From contig JBBQQT010000009.1 of the NCBI GenBank assembly GCA_038215555.1, positions 1 to 44,349 on the forward strand: a stretch of 44,349 bases of DNA. The letters are read 5' to 3'. The notes under the pieces were generated by a model. That model was not told where the DNA came from and searched no databases. It saw nothing but the letters and a program-made list of their open reading frames with translations. The stretch is from PFJX01 sp038215555 (GTDB lineage: Bacteria; Pseudomonadota; Gammaproteobacteria; Burkholderiales; Thiobacillaceae). Position 1 is the first letter of the stretch; each line of letters opens with the position of its first letter. Made by a program: the position numbers and the translations under genes. This document shows, one piece after another, positions 35,800-43,430 of this stretch.

Positions 35800-37029
35800 A
35801 TGCCACATAACGACATCCTTCCGGCCCGCACCCCACCCAGACTCATCGTCTTTGCCAGCCTGTTTCCCAACGCCACCCAACCGACGGCGGGGTTGTTCAT
35901 CCGCGAGCGGATGTTTCGGGTGGGCAAACAGTTGCCGCTGGTGGTGGTTTCCCCCAAGCCGTGGTTTCCCGGCCAAGGGTTGATTCGGCTGTTTCGGCCG
36001 CATTACCGGCCGTTGCCGGCGCACACGGAAACTCAGGCCGGCGTCGAAGTGATCTTTCCGCGTTTTCTCGCCATCCCCGGCATGCTGCGCGGACTCGACA
36101 GCGTGTTCATGGCCCTTGCCAGCTACTTCACGCTGCGCCGGCTCAAAGCCCGCGGTTTCAACTTCATCGACGCCCACTTCGCCTACCCGGATGGCCACGC
36201 CGCGCAGCGGCTGGGACGCTGGTTGGGCATGCCGGTGACGGTCACTTTGCGCGGCACGGAAGTCCCGCAAAGCCGCAATCCCGCGCTGGTACCGAAACTG
36301 CGTGAAGTTTTTCGCGATGCCGACAAAATCATCACCGTCTCCGACTCCCTGCGCCAACTCGCGTACTCATTGGGTCTGGCCGAAGCGCGTGGCCAGGTGG
36401 TCGGCAATGGCGTCGATGCCAAACGCTTCACGCCGGTACCGAAAGCCGAAGCCCGCCAGCGTTTCAACCTGCCCGCCGCAGCCAAGGTGCTGATTACCGT
36501 AGGCGGTCTGGTCGAGCGCAAAGGCTTCCACCGGGTCATCGCCTGCCTGCCGGCACTGATGGAACAACATCCCGACCCGCACTACCTGATCGTTGGTGGC
36601 CCGTGCCCGGAAGGCGACATGACCCAGGCCCTGAAAGAACAAGTTGCCGAGCTTGGCTTGAACGATCGCGTCCACTTTCTCGGCTCGATTTCGCCTGACG
36701 ATCTCAAGTGGCCGCTATCCGCCGCCGACGTCTTCGTCCTCTCGACGCGCAACGAAGGCTGGGCCAATGTCATTCTCGAATCCATGGCGTGCGGCGTGCC
36801 AGTCGTGGCCAGCGACGTCGGCGGCAACGCCGAAGTCGTCAGCAGCCCGGAACTCGGCGCAATCGTCCCGTTTGACGACCAGACCGCATTGACCACAGCG
36901 TTGACCACCGCATTAAGCCGGCCATGGGACGCGCACGCGATACGCAGGTATGCGGAAGAAAACAGTTGGGATAATCGGGTGGAGATTTTGGTGAAGGTTT
37001 TTTCAGAAATGCTGAAGGAACGAGCATGA
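35800..37029 (+). CDS. Glycosyltransferase family 4 protein
   Basis: The protein is 409 residues from ATG 35800; a TTG at 35794 follows the previous stop directly. GT-B landmarks: LIVFASLFPNATQPTAGLFI, DAHFAYPDGHAAQRLGRWLG, VTLRGTEVPQSRNP, and donor block STRNEGWANVILESMACGVP. It is the last gene of the exopolysaccharide locus. Substrates are unknown. Confidence 0.92.
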   Translation: MPHNDILPARTPPRLIVFASLFPNATQPTAGLFIRERMFRVGKQLPLVVVSPKPWFPGQGLIRLFRPHYRPLPAHTETQAGVEVIFPRFLAIPGMLRGLDSVFMALASYFTLRRLKARGFNFIDAHFAYPDGHAAQRLGRWLGMPVTVTLRGTEVPQSRNPALVPKLREVFRDADKIITVSDSLRQLAYSLGLAEARGQVVGNGVDAKRFTPVPKAEARQRFNLPAAAKVLITVGGLVERKGFHRVIACLPALMEQHPDPHYLIVGGPCPEGDMTQALKEQVAELGLNDRVHFLGSISPDDLKWPLSAADVFVLSTRNEGWANVILESMACGVPVVASDVGGNAEVVSSPELGAIVPFDDQTALTTALTTALSRPWDAHAIRRYAEENSWDNRVEILVKVFSEMLKERA

Positions 37030-37092
37030 ACAACCCCACTATTGAACTGCCCAGTCATTGTGTCGTAGCGATGAGTGCGTCGAACATCACCC

Positions 37093-37170
37093 GGTAGGAG
37101 CGTCCGCTTGCGGCGCGAGGTTTCCGCTGGATTCCGGCTAAAACATTGCCGGGATGACGGTCCTGTTTGA
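37093..37170 (+). repeat. 78-bp REP-containing repeat, upstream copy
   Basis: It begins ggtaggagcgtccgcttgcg, a REP-like unit with the GTAG head and a short ccgc/gcgg hairpin with one bulged base. It continues through attccggc/gccgggat to cctgttt. The same 78 bp recurs in the same orientation at 38865-38942 with three mismatches. The two copies bracket the ATPase/nuclease gene. Confidence 0.85.
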
Positions 37171-37192
37171 TGTGGGCGACAGAATCAACACC

Positions 37193-37217
37193 TCGGCCCG
37201 CAAGCGGAGCCTCCTGC
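37193..37217 (-). repeat. Inverted REP unit forming a BIME-like pair
   Basis: On the minus strand, aggaggctccgcttgcgggc resembles the REP at 37093 (aggagcgtccgcttgcggcg). With that copy it makes two REP units in opposite orientation about 80 bp apart. Confidence 0.55.
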
Positions 37218-37293
37218 GAAGCGTGCGAAGGCCATCACCCGTGCCGCTTGAATGCGCTAATCTAGAACCTGCTTTCATCGCACGGTTGTCGCC

Positions 37294-38841
37294 ATGCTCC
37301 GCAAGAAACTGCCTATCGGGATACAGACATTCGCCAAAATTCGCGAAGACAGTCATTACTACGTCGACAAAACCCCGTTCGCACTCCGCTTGATCGACGA
37401 AGGCACGCACTACTTCCTCTCCCGCCCGCGCCGATTCGGCAAAAGCCTGTTCCTCGACACACTGAAAGAACTGTTTGAAGGCAATGCCGCGTTGTTCGCC
37501 GGCTTGCATGCGGAAACGCATTGGGATTGGAGCAAGCGCAACCCGGTACTGCGATTCAGCTTTGGCGGCGGCGTCCTGGGATCGATGGCTGATTTGCAAC
37601 AAAGCCTGCATGCGCAGCTCACCCATTACGAAACGCGAAATGACCTCCCCGCCGCCTTCCCGGACATCCGCAGCCGCTTCAACGCCTTGATCCGCGATCT
37701 GCACGAAAAAACCGGTCAACGCGTCGTCATCCTGATCGACGAATACGACAAACCCATCCTCGACCGCATCGAACAACCGGAAATCGCCCGCGACCTGCGC
37801 GAAGGGCTGAAAGACTTCTACTCGGTGATCAAAGACAGCGACGCGCATGTCCGCTTCGCCTTCCTGACCGGCGTCTCGAAATTCAGCAAAGTCAGCCTGT
37901 TCTCCGGCCTGAACAACCTGCAGGACATCACCGTCGACGCCCGCTACTCGGCGATCTGTGGCTACACCGACGCCGACGTCGACAACGTCTTCGCCGCCGA
38001 ACTGGAAGGGCTGGACCGCGAAGAAATCCGGCGCTGGTACAACGGCTACAACTGGACCGGCGAATCGGTCTACAACCCGTTCGACCTGTTGCTGCTGTTC
38101 AGCAACCGCGAATACAAACCCTACTGGTTCGAATCCGGCACGCCCACCTTCCTGATCAAGTTGCTGGCGGAGCGGCAGCAGTTTGTGCCAGCGTTGGAAA
38201 ACCTGCATGCATCGGAAACCCTGGTTTCCACATTCGACGTCGACACCATTCCCACCGAAGCCCTGATGTTCCAAGCCGGCTATCTCACCATTGCGAGCGT
38301 CCGGCATCTCCCTGGGCGTGTCGAATTCGGCTTGCGCTATCCGAATCTCGAAGTCCGCGCCGCCCTGCACGACAGTCTGCTGCAAGCGTACTCCGGCGAC
38401 CGCGCAATTCCTGGTCGTCAGATCAGCCGGCTTTGGGATCTGCTGATCGCCAACGACATCCCCGGCCTGCGCGACCTGATCACCGCCTTCTTCAGCAACA
38501 TCCCGCACGACTGGTACCGCAACAACCCGATCGCGCAATACGAAGGCTATTACGCCAGCGTGTTCTACGCCTACTTCGCCTCGCTCGGACTCGACTTGAC
38601 GCTGGAAGACAGCAGCAACCAGGGTCGGCTCGACATGGTCTTGAAGTTCAATCAACACATCTACCTGTTCGAATTCAAAGTGGTCGAACTCAACCCCGCC
38701 GGCGCAGCATTGCAGCAAATCAACAATCGCCGCTACGCCGACAAATACCGCGCCCTGGGCCAACCCATCCACCTGATTGGCGTCGAGTTCAGCAAAGACA
38801 AGCGCGCCGTAGTGGGGTTTGAAGTGGAAACCGTTCTCTGA
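37294..38841 (+). CDS. AAA-ATPase-like / PD-(D/E)XK nuclease protein (DUF1703)
   Basis: The protein is 515 residues. The N-terminal ATPase-like domain has IREDSHYYVDKT, a P-loop-like RPRRFGKS near 45-52, and Walker B VVILIDEYDKPIL. The middle has GVSKFSKVSLFSGLNNLQDI. The C-terminal PD-(D/E)XK domain shows GRLDMVLKFNQHIYLFEFKV, with the D...ExK residues. Such genes are often multicopy and horizontally spread; their role is unknown. It is flanked by two direct 78-bp REP repeats, consistent with movement or recombination as a cassette. Confidence 0.88.
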   Translation: MLRKKLPIGIQTFAKIREDSHYYVDKTPFALRLIDEGTHYFLSRPRRFGKSLFLDTLKELFEGNAALFAGLHAETHWDWSKRNPVLRFSFGGGVLGSMADLQQSLHAQLTHYETRNDLPAAFPDIRSRFNALIRDLHEKTGQRVVILIDEYDKPILDRIEQPEIARDLREGLKDFYSVIKDSDAHVRFAFLTGVSKFSKVSLFSGLNNLQDITVDARYSAICGYTDADVDNVFAAELEGLDREEIRRWYNGYNWTGESVYNPFDLLLLFSNREYKPYWFESGTPTFLIKLLAERQQFVPALENLHASETLVSTFDVDTIPTEALMFQAGYLTIASVRHLPGRVEFGLRYPNLEVRAALHDSLLQAYSGDRAIPGRQISRLWDLLIANDIPGLRDLITAFFSNIPHDWYRNNPIAQYEGYYASVFYAYFASLGLDLTLEDSSNQGRLDMVLKFNQHIYLFEFKVVELNPAGAALQQINNRRYADKYRALGQPIHLIGVEFSKDKRAVVGFEVETVL

Positions 38842-38864
38842 ATTGTGCGGGAACAACCCCCCTT

Positions 38865-38942
38865 GGTAGGAGCGTCCGCTTGCGGCGCGATGTGTCCGCT
38901 GGATCCCGGCTAAAACATTGCCGGGATGACGGTCCTGTTTGA
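38865..38942 (+). repeat. 78-bp REP-containing repeat, downstream copy
   Basis: This is the direct repeat of 37093-37170, with 75 of 78 positions equal. The internal hairpin atcccggc/gccgggat is perfect here. It starts 24 nt after the nuclease stop codon and ends 50 nt before the end of hipA. Confidence 0.85.
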
Positions 38943-38991
38943 GCCAACGTGTTGAAGTCGTGAGGCCTCTCCTGAATCCCGCACCACAGTG

Positions 38992-40347
38992 CTAGCCTGC
39001 GGTCATGCCGGCCAGTCGAATGACTTGTGCTTGGACACCATTTAGGATGGGCTCGCTGACCTCCACGGGAAAGCCCACCGGGAGCTGACTCGCTACTTTT
39101 CCCAGCGCGGCTGGCGTAGCGGAAATCAGGTCATGGATAACCCTTTCGAAGTCTGATCCCATGGCGTTGCGCTTGGCCGTGGCATTCCAGTGTTTGCGCC
39201 GGATATCGTTGATGCGGTAGTGGCTGTTGGTGTCATTCACTGACATAGCCAGCTTCAACTGATGCCTGTCAAATTGATTAGGTCCACTGCCTATGGCGGG
39301 CCAAGCTGACATGACGTCATAGAGGGGAGTTAGTCGGAATCGACTCCCAGCCTCAAGGAACAGGCTAAAGTTCTTGGCATGACCATCGGGTGCAGCGAGC
39401 AGCCAAAACACGAGTTGGGCTTTCAGGAAATTGCGTCGGTCCTGCTCGGCTGCCGAACTACCCCTCAGCTTGTCTAGTATCAGGTCGATGCCAGGCCCGC
39501 CTTGATCCTGGTACTTTTGGGAAGAGGATATACCGTGCACCTGACAAAAATCTTCTTGTGGCAACCGGGCTAGCCATCCGTCTGGTTGCATGGCCCGGTC
39601 GAACCGGGTAACCACTAGAACCTTATGCGGGCCGAAACGGCTAATCTCACAGTCAGCGACGGGAATTTCAAAAGCGGCCATAACTTTGGCGCACAACCAC
39701 TCATTTTCCACCGAAGTAGAAAAGTCGGCCTGGACCTGACCCACCTTGCCCATGGGCAACTTCAAGATATGGGAGGTAGGGGTGGCTCCCTTTGGCTCGC
39801 ACCACTGGCCCTGGTGCCATAGCAGGGCTGTTTTCTCTTGGGCGCCCGCCAGGGAGATACGTAGTTCGTCCTCGTCGTCTGTTAATCCGATAGGCTCCCC
39901 CGCTAGCGTCCGGTCGATAAGTGCGGCCACCGCGTTATCGGTCAGTGGCCTGGCCTCCAAACGGTGAACATCCGGGGGTGGCGAATCTGGTTCCAGAATT
40001 TGAACGGCACCCACGCAGTCCCGGCCAAGTTGGGCCAGAAGGTCGAAGGGCTTGTTTCGCACTCCGAACCGGTGTGCAATTCGCCTGCGAATGACGGCGC
40101 TGTCCGGCAGCAGGTTGTCGAAGTAGGACTCGACAACCTCACCCCGGAATGGCGTTTCAGCCTGTGCCAAGGGTAGGGATAAGGACAATGGCCGAGCGGC
40201 TGGGTGGTTCAGCCAACCAAGGTCATAGCTGAATTCATGGCCGCCGCCAGATACTGTCCAGGTGCCTACCCGCAGGCCATTCATCCAGACCCCAAGAGGG
40301 TGCCGCTTGGAAGGGCGGCCGACAGCGGCGCTCACCAAGAACTCCAT
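38992..40347 (-). CDS. hipA: HipA-family serine/threonine kinase toxin
   Basis: The 451-residue protein has the N-subdomain HPAARPLSLSLPLAQAETPF plus SYFDNLLPDS. The activation loop RISLAGAQEKTALL contains the autophosphorylation Ser165. The catalytic LLAAPDGHAKNFSLF has Asp321, and LTPLYDVMSAWP supplies the metal-binding Asp. E. coli HipA phosphorylates GltX and causes persistence; the same activity is inferred. The start overlaps hipB by 16 nt. The gene appears intact. Confidence 0.93.
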   Translation of the reverse strand: MEFLVSAAVGRPSKRHPLGVWMNGLRVGTWTVSGGGHEFSYDLGWLNHPAARPLSLSLPLAQAETPFRGEVVESYFDNLLPDSAVIRRRIAHRFGVRNKPFDLLAQLGRDCVGAVQILEPDSPPPDVHRLEARPLTDNAVAALIDRTLAGEPIGLTDDEDELRISLAGAQEKTALLWHQGQWCEPKGATPTSHILKLPMGKVGQVQADFSTSVENEWLCAKVMAAFEIPVADCEISRFGPHKVLVVTRFDRAMQPDGWLARLPQEDFCQVHGISSSQKYQDQGGPGIDLILDKLRGSSAAEQDRRNFLKAQLVFWLLAAPDGHAKNFSLFLEAGSRFRLTPLYDVMSAWPAIGSGPNQFDRHQLKLAMSVNDTNSHYRINDIRRKHWNATAKRNAMGSDFERVIHDLISATPAALGKVASQLPVGFPVEVSEPILNGVQAQVIRLAGMTAG

Positions 40348-40589
40348 TCCGTTCCCGGCCCCCTTGCCTTTGGCTGCACGACAAGCTCCGCTTTCAGAGC
40401 CATCAGCACTGACAATAGCTGGTCTACGGAAATGGCCTCGGGTTTGCGCTCAATGGCCGAGATACGCTCCTGTGACAAGCCGATGCACTGCCCCAGTTCT
40501 GCTTGGGATAACCCCTGCGCCTTACGCAGGCTACGGAGTACTGGGCCCAACTGCCCAGATGTGGAAACGGTGGATAGGGGGGTGTCCAT
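40332..40589 (-). CDS. hipB: HipB-like HTH antitoxin and repressor
   Basis: The protein is 85 residues from ATG 40589. The helix-turn-helix is about residues 15-55: LRSLRKAQGLSQAELGQCIG then LSQERISAIERKPEAIS. The C-terminal tail (PKARGPGTEWSSW) ends in Trp, as HipB tails often do. It should bind HipA and the three operators immediately upstream. A TTG at 40604 is an alternative start but falls inside operator 1. Confidence 0.92.
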   Translation of the reverse strand: MDTPLSTVSTSGQLGPVLRSLRKAQGLSQAELGQCIGLSQERISAIERKPEAISVDQLLSVLMALKAELVVQPKARGPGTEWSSW

Positions 40590-40595
40590 GGCAAA

Positions 40596-40667
40596 TATTC
40601 TCAATGAAGAATAAGTTAATTATATTCGTTGTACGGAATAATGAAATTATATTCTCTTAAAAGAATA
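40596..40667. promoter_or_regulatory. Three HipB-type operators (TATTC-N8-GAATA) 27 bp apart
   Basis: Perfect palindromes lie at 40596-40613, 40623-40640 and 40650-40667, each TATTC, 8 bases, GAATA. Their centres are exactly 27 bp apart twice. E. coli HipB binds TATCC-N8-GGATA, so this is the same architecture with one base changed per half-site. The block is AT-rich and must contain the hipBA promoter. From 40668 to 40897 I see only short hairpins (for example ggcgcaaaaaagcgcc at 40739-40754). Confidence 0.85.
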
Positions 40668-40897
40668 AATAGCCGGGTTGAGAAGCTGCCATCCATTGAA
40701 GGCACCCGCGCCGGCGTTGTTGAGGCGACGTTAAGCTTGGCGCAAAAAAGCGCCGGGCATAATAAAGCCGTGCCCCAACAAGGGGTCAAACAATCATCAG
40801 TACGTTGGCTCAACGCCTTGCCAAAGAAGGGGCTGGAAATAAGCTGAGAGCAGGTAACCGTGCTCTGCCCACTAAAACTTCTACGTTTTTGGTCCGC

Positions 40898-40926
40898 AAA
40901 AAAACACCGGCGGGAAGCCGGTGTTT
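40898..40926 (-). terminator. Hairpin terminator after the ParE/RelE-like module (hairpin A)
   Basis: A 10-bp stem aaacaccggc/gccggtgttt (40902-40911 with 40917-40926) has loop gggaa. On the minus strand it ends in seven Ts (A-tract 40898-40904). It lies 49 nt beyond the toxin stop. Related hairpins occur near 42540, 43670 and 44300. Confidence 0.75.
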
Positions 40927-40974
40927 GAGAGGGGGGAGAGCCCCCTGTGCCAATAGGCAGGGTTTAGATGGTTG

Positions 40975-41291
40975 CTACTTTTTACCGTAGGCCCCGTCGT
41001 GGTCAAGGTGAAGCGTTTGAAATAGCATAAACGCGCCCTCTCGTTCGATAACGGCTCGATACGATTTGGATAGCCGAATGGTGAATGTGCCTGGCTCGTT
41101 TTTGACCTGCTCCCACTTCAGCCCGTGGTCACGAAAAACCTCGTTCCAAGTCGCCAGTTGAAGTTTCTGAAACGTCTCGAACACACCAAATCGATGATTT
41201 CGACTGAAGTTTCAGGCGCAGTTTCACGAAGAAAATCATCAAGGCGCTCAAGATCATCCGCCGCCTCAGGCGTGAGTAACCAACGTGTCAC
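40975..41291 (-). pseudogene. ParE/RelE-like toxin gene broken by a frameshift
   Basis: From GTG 41291, overlapping the antitoxin stop by GTGA, the frame reads VTRWLLTPEAADDLERLDDF then LRETAPETSVEIIDLV. It then goes out of frame and stops. In another frame from 41184 the minus strand continues FETFQKLQLATWNEVFRDHG, then GLKWEQVKNEPGTF, TIRLSKSYRAVIEREG and LHLDHDGAYGKK to the stop at 40975. The switch is at a GTGTG run; removing one TG would give a single toxin of about 104 residues. Alternatively, the point is a junction between two different toxin genes. The 69-residue distal part could be expressed from GTG 41184. Confidence 0.7.
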
Positions 41292-41590
41292 GCGCAGGGG
41301 TCGCCAGATCCATCAATATTCTGTGAGGCAGGGCGCGGCCGATCTTCGCCGCGTGCGCGAGCGCGCAAGTAATCAGAAAAGGCCGGTCCATCAAAAACCT
41401 GCCCCCCCGCCAAGACTCGATCCCTGGCCTGCAGAGCGCGCATGACAAACGCACCTTTCTCCTCCGCTCGATCCAACTCCGCAGCAATGGCCCTCAACAT
41501 CAGCGCATGCGGCGTTATCCCCTGGTGGGTTGCTTGCGCCAGCAAGCGTTGGCGAGTGGCTTCGTCAAGTTTGACCGATAAATTGGGCAT
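41288..41590 (-). CDS. ParD/CopG-like ribbon-helix-helix antitoxin
   Basis: The 100-residue protein opens MPNLSVKLDEATRQRLLAQA, then THQGITPHALMLRAIAAELD, the RHH pattern of antitoxins paired with ParE toxins. The acidic/amphipathic middle and the YLRARARGED segment would bind the toxin. The frame is intact, and its stop overlaps the toxin start, although that toxin is frameshifted. Confidence 0.82.
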   Translation of the reverse strand: MPNLSVKLDEATRQRLLAQATHQGITPHALMLRAIAAELDRAEEKGAFVMRALQARDRVLAGGQVFDGPAFSDYLRARARGEDRPRPASQNIDGSGDPCA

Positions 41591-41723
41591 GAAATCGCTC
41601 CCGAATGATTGGTATTGACCTCTTACTACCGCTACGCACGTAGCAAGAGGTAAGTGTGCTTACGGCGTCAAACTGGCCCAAGACCGACCAGTCACTTGAG
41701 GTTGTGCTATTCGTGTCTGACCC

Positions 41724-41768
41724 TAATGGCTGATCGCTAATGGCTGATCGATAATGGCTGATCGATAA
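41724..41768. repeat. 14-bp tandem repeat, three copies
   Basis: The unit taatggctgatcga (first copy ending in c) is repeated at 41724-41737, 41738-41751 and 41752-41765, then runs into taacg. It lies in the 41592-41923 gap, which I find non-coding. That gap also has tcgtgtctgac twice (41711-41721 and 41884-41894), and ttaaagggg near 41798 facing cccctttaa near 41870. Confidence 0.8.
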
Positions 41769-41923
41769 CGCAGCGCCACCAGCCAGATTTCCATCAATTA
41801 AAGGGGGCAGGCTCGGGCCAGGCTCACATTGTTTTATGCTGAACGGAAATTATGTCGACCCCGGCCCCTTTAAATTTTGACAATCGTGTCTGACACCATA
41901 TTCGGCTAATGAACAATCTCGGA

Positions 41924-42250
41924 TTAAAGCGGAATGCCAAGCTGGATTTTCAGCGCACGTTCAACACCTTTCATATCCTCCCGGTTGAGTTTGCCCAGCA
42001 AGTTTTTCAGACGCTGCTTGTCTGCTGTCATGATCTGATCGGTCATTGCCTTGCTTTCCTTTCCGTCAATATTCACAACGGCCTCGCTTGGATAGAGACT
42101 GCCGAGGTTACTGGTTAAAGGTACAACCTGAACGCGGGAAAGGAATTTGTTCGAGGGGTCATTACTGACGATGACGGCGGGTCGGGTTTTTTTGATCTCG
42201 CTTCCTACTGCCGGATCGAACTCAACCCACCAAACTTCACCGCGCAACAT
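41924..42250 (-). CDS. MazF/PemK-like toxin (mRNA interferase)
   Basis: The protein is 108 residues from ATG 42250, with gagga 8 nt before it, overlapping the antitoxin gene by 14 nt. The MazF fold shows MLRGEVWWVEFDPAVGSEIK with KKTRPAVIVSND, VVPLTSN, and KAMTDQIMTADKQRLKNLLG; the Arg of TRPAVIVS and Thr of PLTSN are the usual active-site residues. It appears intact, unlike most toxins nearby. It is expected to cut mRNA at short sequences. Confidence 0.9.
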   Translation of the reverse strand: MLRGEVWWVEFDPAVGSEIKKTRPAVIVSNDPSNKFLSRVQVVPLTSNLGSLYPSEAVVNIDGKESKAMTDQIMTADKQRLKNLLGKLNREDMKGVERALKIQLGIPL

Positions 42251-42467
42251 CAGATACATCCTCAATCAGCGCTTCGCACCATTCGCGCGCATCCTGCTCG
42301 CGCTGCACGTCCTCAGCCATTGCTTGATAGCCCGATTCAAGATCATCCTTGACCACAAACGGGCGTGCCAAATCCTCAAGGTATTGGCTGATCTTGCGCC
42401 GTCCGACAACCCGAATGAGGCCGTCATAAACGGTTTCATCAATCGAAATGGTCATTCTCTTTTGCAT
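42237..42467 (-). CDS. MazE-like ribbon-helix-helix antitoxin
   Basis: The protein is 76 residues from ATG 42467. It shows KRMTISIDETVYDGLIRVVG and RRKISQYLEDLARPFVVKDD, an RHH DNA-binding head, then an acidic Glu/Asp/Trp-rich tail that would cover the toxin. An in-frame extension to 42533 has no RBS and is unlikely. It overlaps the toxin start. Confidence 0.85.
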   Translation of the reverse strand: MQKRMTISIDETVYDGLIRVVGRRKISQYLEDLARPFVVKDDLESGYQAMAEDVQREQDAREWCEALIEDVSDVAR

Positions 42468-42531
42468 GACTAAACCCCATAAACTATGCATATATGCACA
42501 AATTAGCATGTTTTCTACGTTTTTGAACAGC

Positions 42532-42560
42532 AAAAAAACACCGGCGAGAAGCCGGCGCTT
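42532..42560 (-). terminator. Hairpin after the GNAT-toxin module (hairpin B)
   Basis: The stem ccggc/gccgg with loop gagaa (42541-42555) is flanked by seven As (42532-42538), giving a T-tract on the minus strand. It is the same design as hairpin A but with mismatches in the outer stem. It lies between the GNAT module and the MazEF-like module. Confidence 0.6.
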
Positions 42561-42597
42561 GAGAGAGCCGAAGGAGAAAAACCGTGGTCTGTCCCCT

Positions 42598-42629
42598 GTT
42601 TTTTCCCCGTTTTTTCCCCGTTTTTTCCC
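42598..42629. repeat. 11-bp tandem repeat gttttttcccc, three copies
   Basis: The copies are 42598-42608, 42609-42619 and 42620-42629 (the last one base short). They lie just beyond the GNAT pseudogene stop. Homopolymer runs like this are prone to length change by slippage. Confidence 0.85.
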
Positions 42630-42650
42630 TATGCTGCTCGCTGCTCCGGC

Positions 42651-43155
42651 CTACTGAAACTGCGCTTTGAGGTCTTCGAGCATCAAGAACAAGTGGTAGG
42701 GATTGGTCGGGCTCGGCTCGAATTCCCAAGACTCGTACCACTGCTGCGCAGCCTCATCCTTGGCATGTAATCAACAGGCAACGAATACCGGCAATGTCGG
42801 CGGCCTGTAATGTGCGTAGCAAAGCATCCTTCAGCAAGGCCTTGCCCAGCCCCTTGCCTTGGTGATCCCGATCCACTGCGAGTCGCGCCAGGATCATGAC
42901 CGGTACCGCGTGCCTGGCCAAGCCTTTCATGACCCGCGCAGGTGCATCTACCGGATTAACGCTTCCGACCGCCAGACTGTAGAAACCGACGACCTCGCCA
43001 GCCTGACAAGAAACGTAGGTTTGTGCGCTATTGGCCTTCTGATTGACAAGAGCGTATCGCTGCAGAAACTGGTTAAGTGCGGGTTGCCCGCAGTCAAACG
43101 TATCCATCGAATCCGCTGGCGAGAGCTTGCGGACTGATTCAAGCGCTGCACTCAA
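42651..43155 (-). pseudogene. GNAT-type (TacT-like) toxin gene with a 1-nt frameshift
   Basis: From TTG 43155, overlapping the antitoxin stop by TTGA with ggag upstream, the frame gives FDCGQPALNQFLQRYALVNQ, VVGFYSLAVGSV and the acetyl-CoA loop VDRDHQGKGLGKALLKDAL. It ends early at 42754. One frame over it continues HAKDEAAQQWYESWEFEPSP then TNPYHLFLMLEDLKAQFQ to TAG 42651-42653. A single extra base near 42766-42771 explains the break. The lost part holds the WYE tyrosine needed for tRNA acetylation. Corrected length is 167 residues, normal for the family. Confidence 0.85.
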
Positions 43156-43430
43156 TCCAGCACTCCGGGTTCGCTGAGCAGCTTCTTCAGGCTCGGCTTG
43201 GCTTGAACGGGACGATCCAGCGCTTGCTGAAATGCCTGCCACTGGTCTTCGTTCAGCACAAAGTGACGACGCTCTGCCAAAGTCTGGTTGGCAGCCGTGA
43301 CCCCCGCATCCAGCAGAAACTCACTGACGTTCTTGTGGCAAGCACGTGCGGCCTCCTGCAACAGCAGTTTAACCGAGCGGTTGGCGCGGACATCAATCCG
43401 TTCGGTTTTCGAGACATTCAAGGTATTCAT
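43152..43430 (-). CDS. DUF1778 (TacA-like) antitoxin
   Basis: The protein is 92 residues from ATG 43430. The RHH head is KTERIDVRANRSVKLLLQEA, then ARACHKNVSEFLLDAGVTAA; the tail RRHFVLNEDQWQAFQQALDR is the toxin-neutralising segment typical of TacA. The frame is complete. The paired GNAT toxin is frameshifted. An in-frame ATG at 43490 is a less likely start. Confidence 0.9.
   Translation of the reverse strand: MNTLNVSKTERIDVRANRSVKLLLQEAARACHKNVSEFLLDAGVTAANQTLAERRHFVLNEDQWQAFQQALDRPVQAKPSLKKLLSEPGVLD

Noticed and set aside
35107..36357. Long minus-strand frame across two glycosyltransferase genes
   Set aside because: It spans the junction of two clear plus-strand genes and contains only antisense-type low-complexity sequence.
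37138..38856. 572-codon open frame on the minus strand opposite the ATPase/nuclease gene
   Set aside because: It is the antisense of a well-recognised DUF1703 gene in high-GC DNA, with repetitive Val/Gln/Asp composition and no known domain.
40629..40847. 72-codon plus-strand frame after the hipBA operators
   Set aside because: It begins inside operator 2, covers hairpins, and shows no conserved pattern or RBS.
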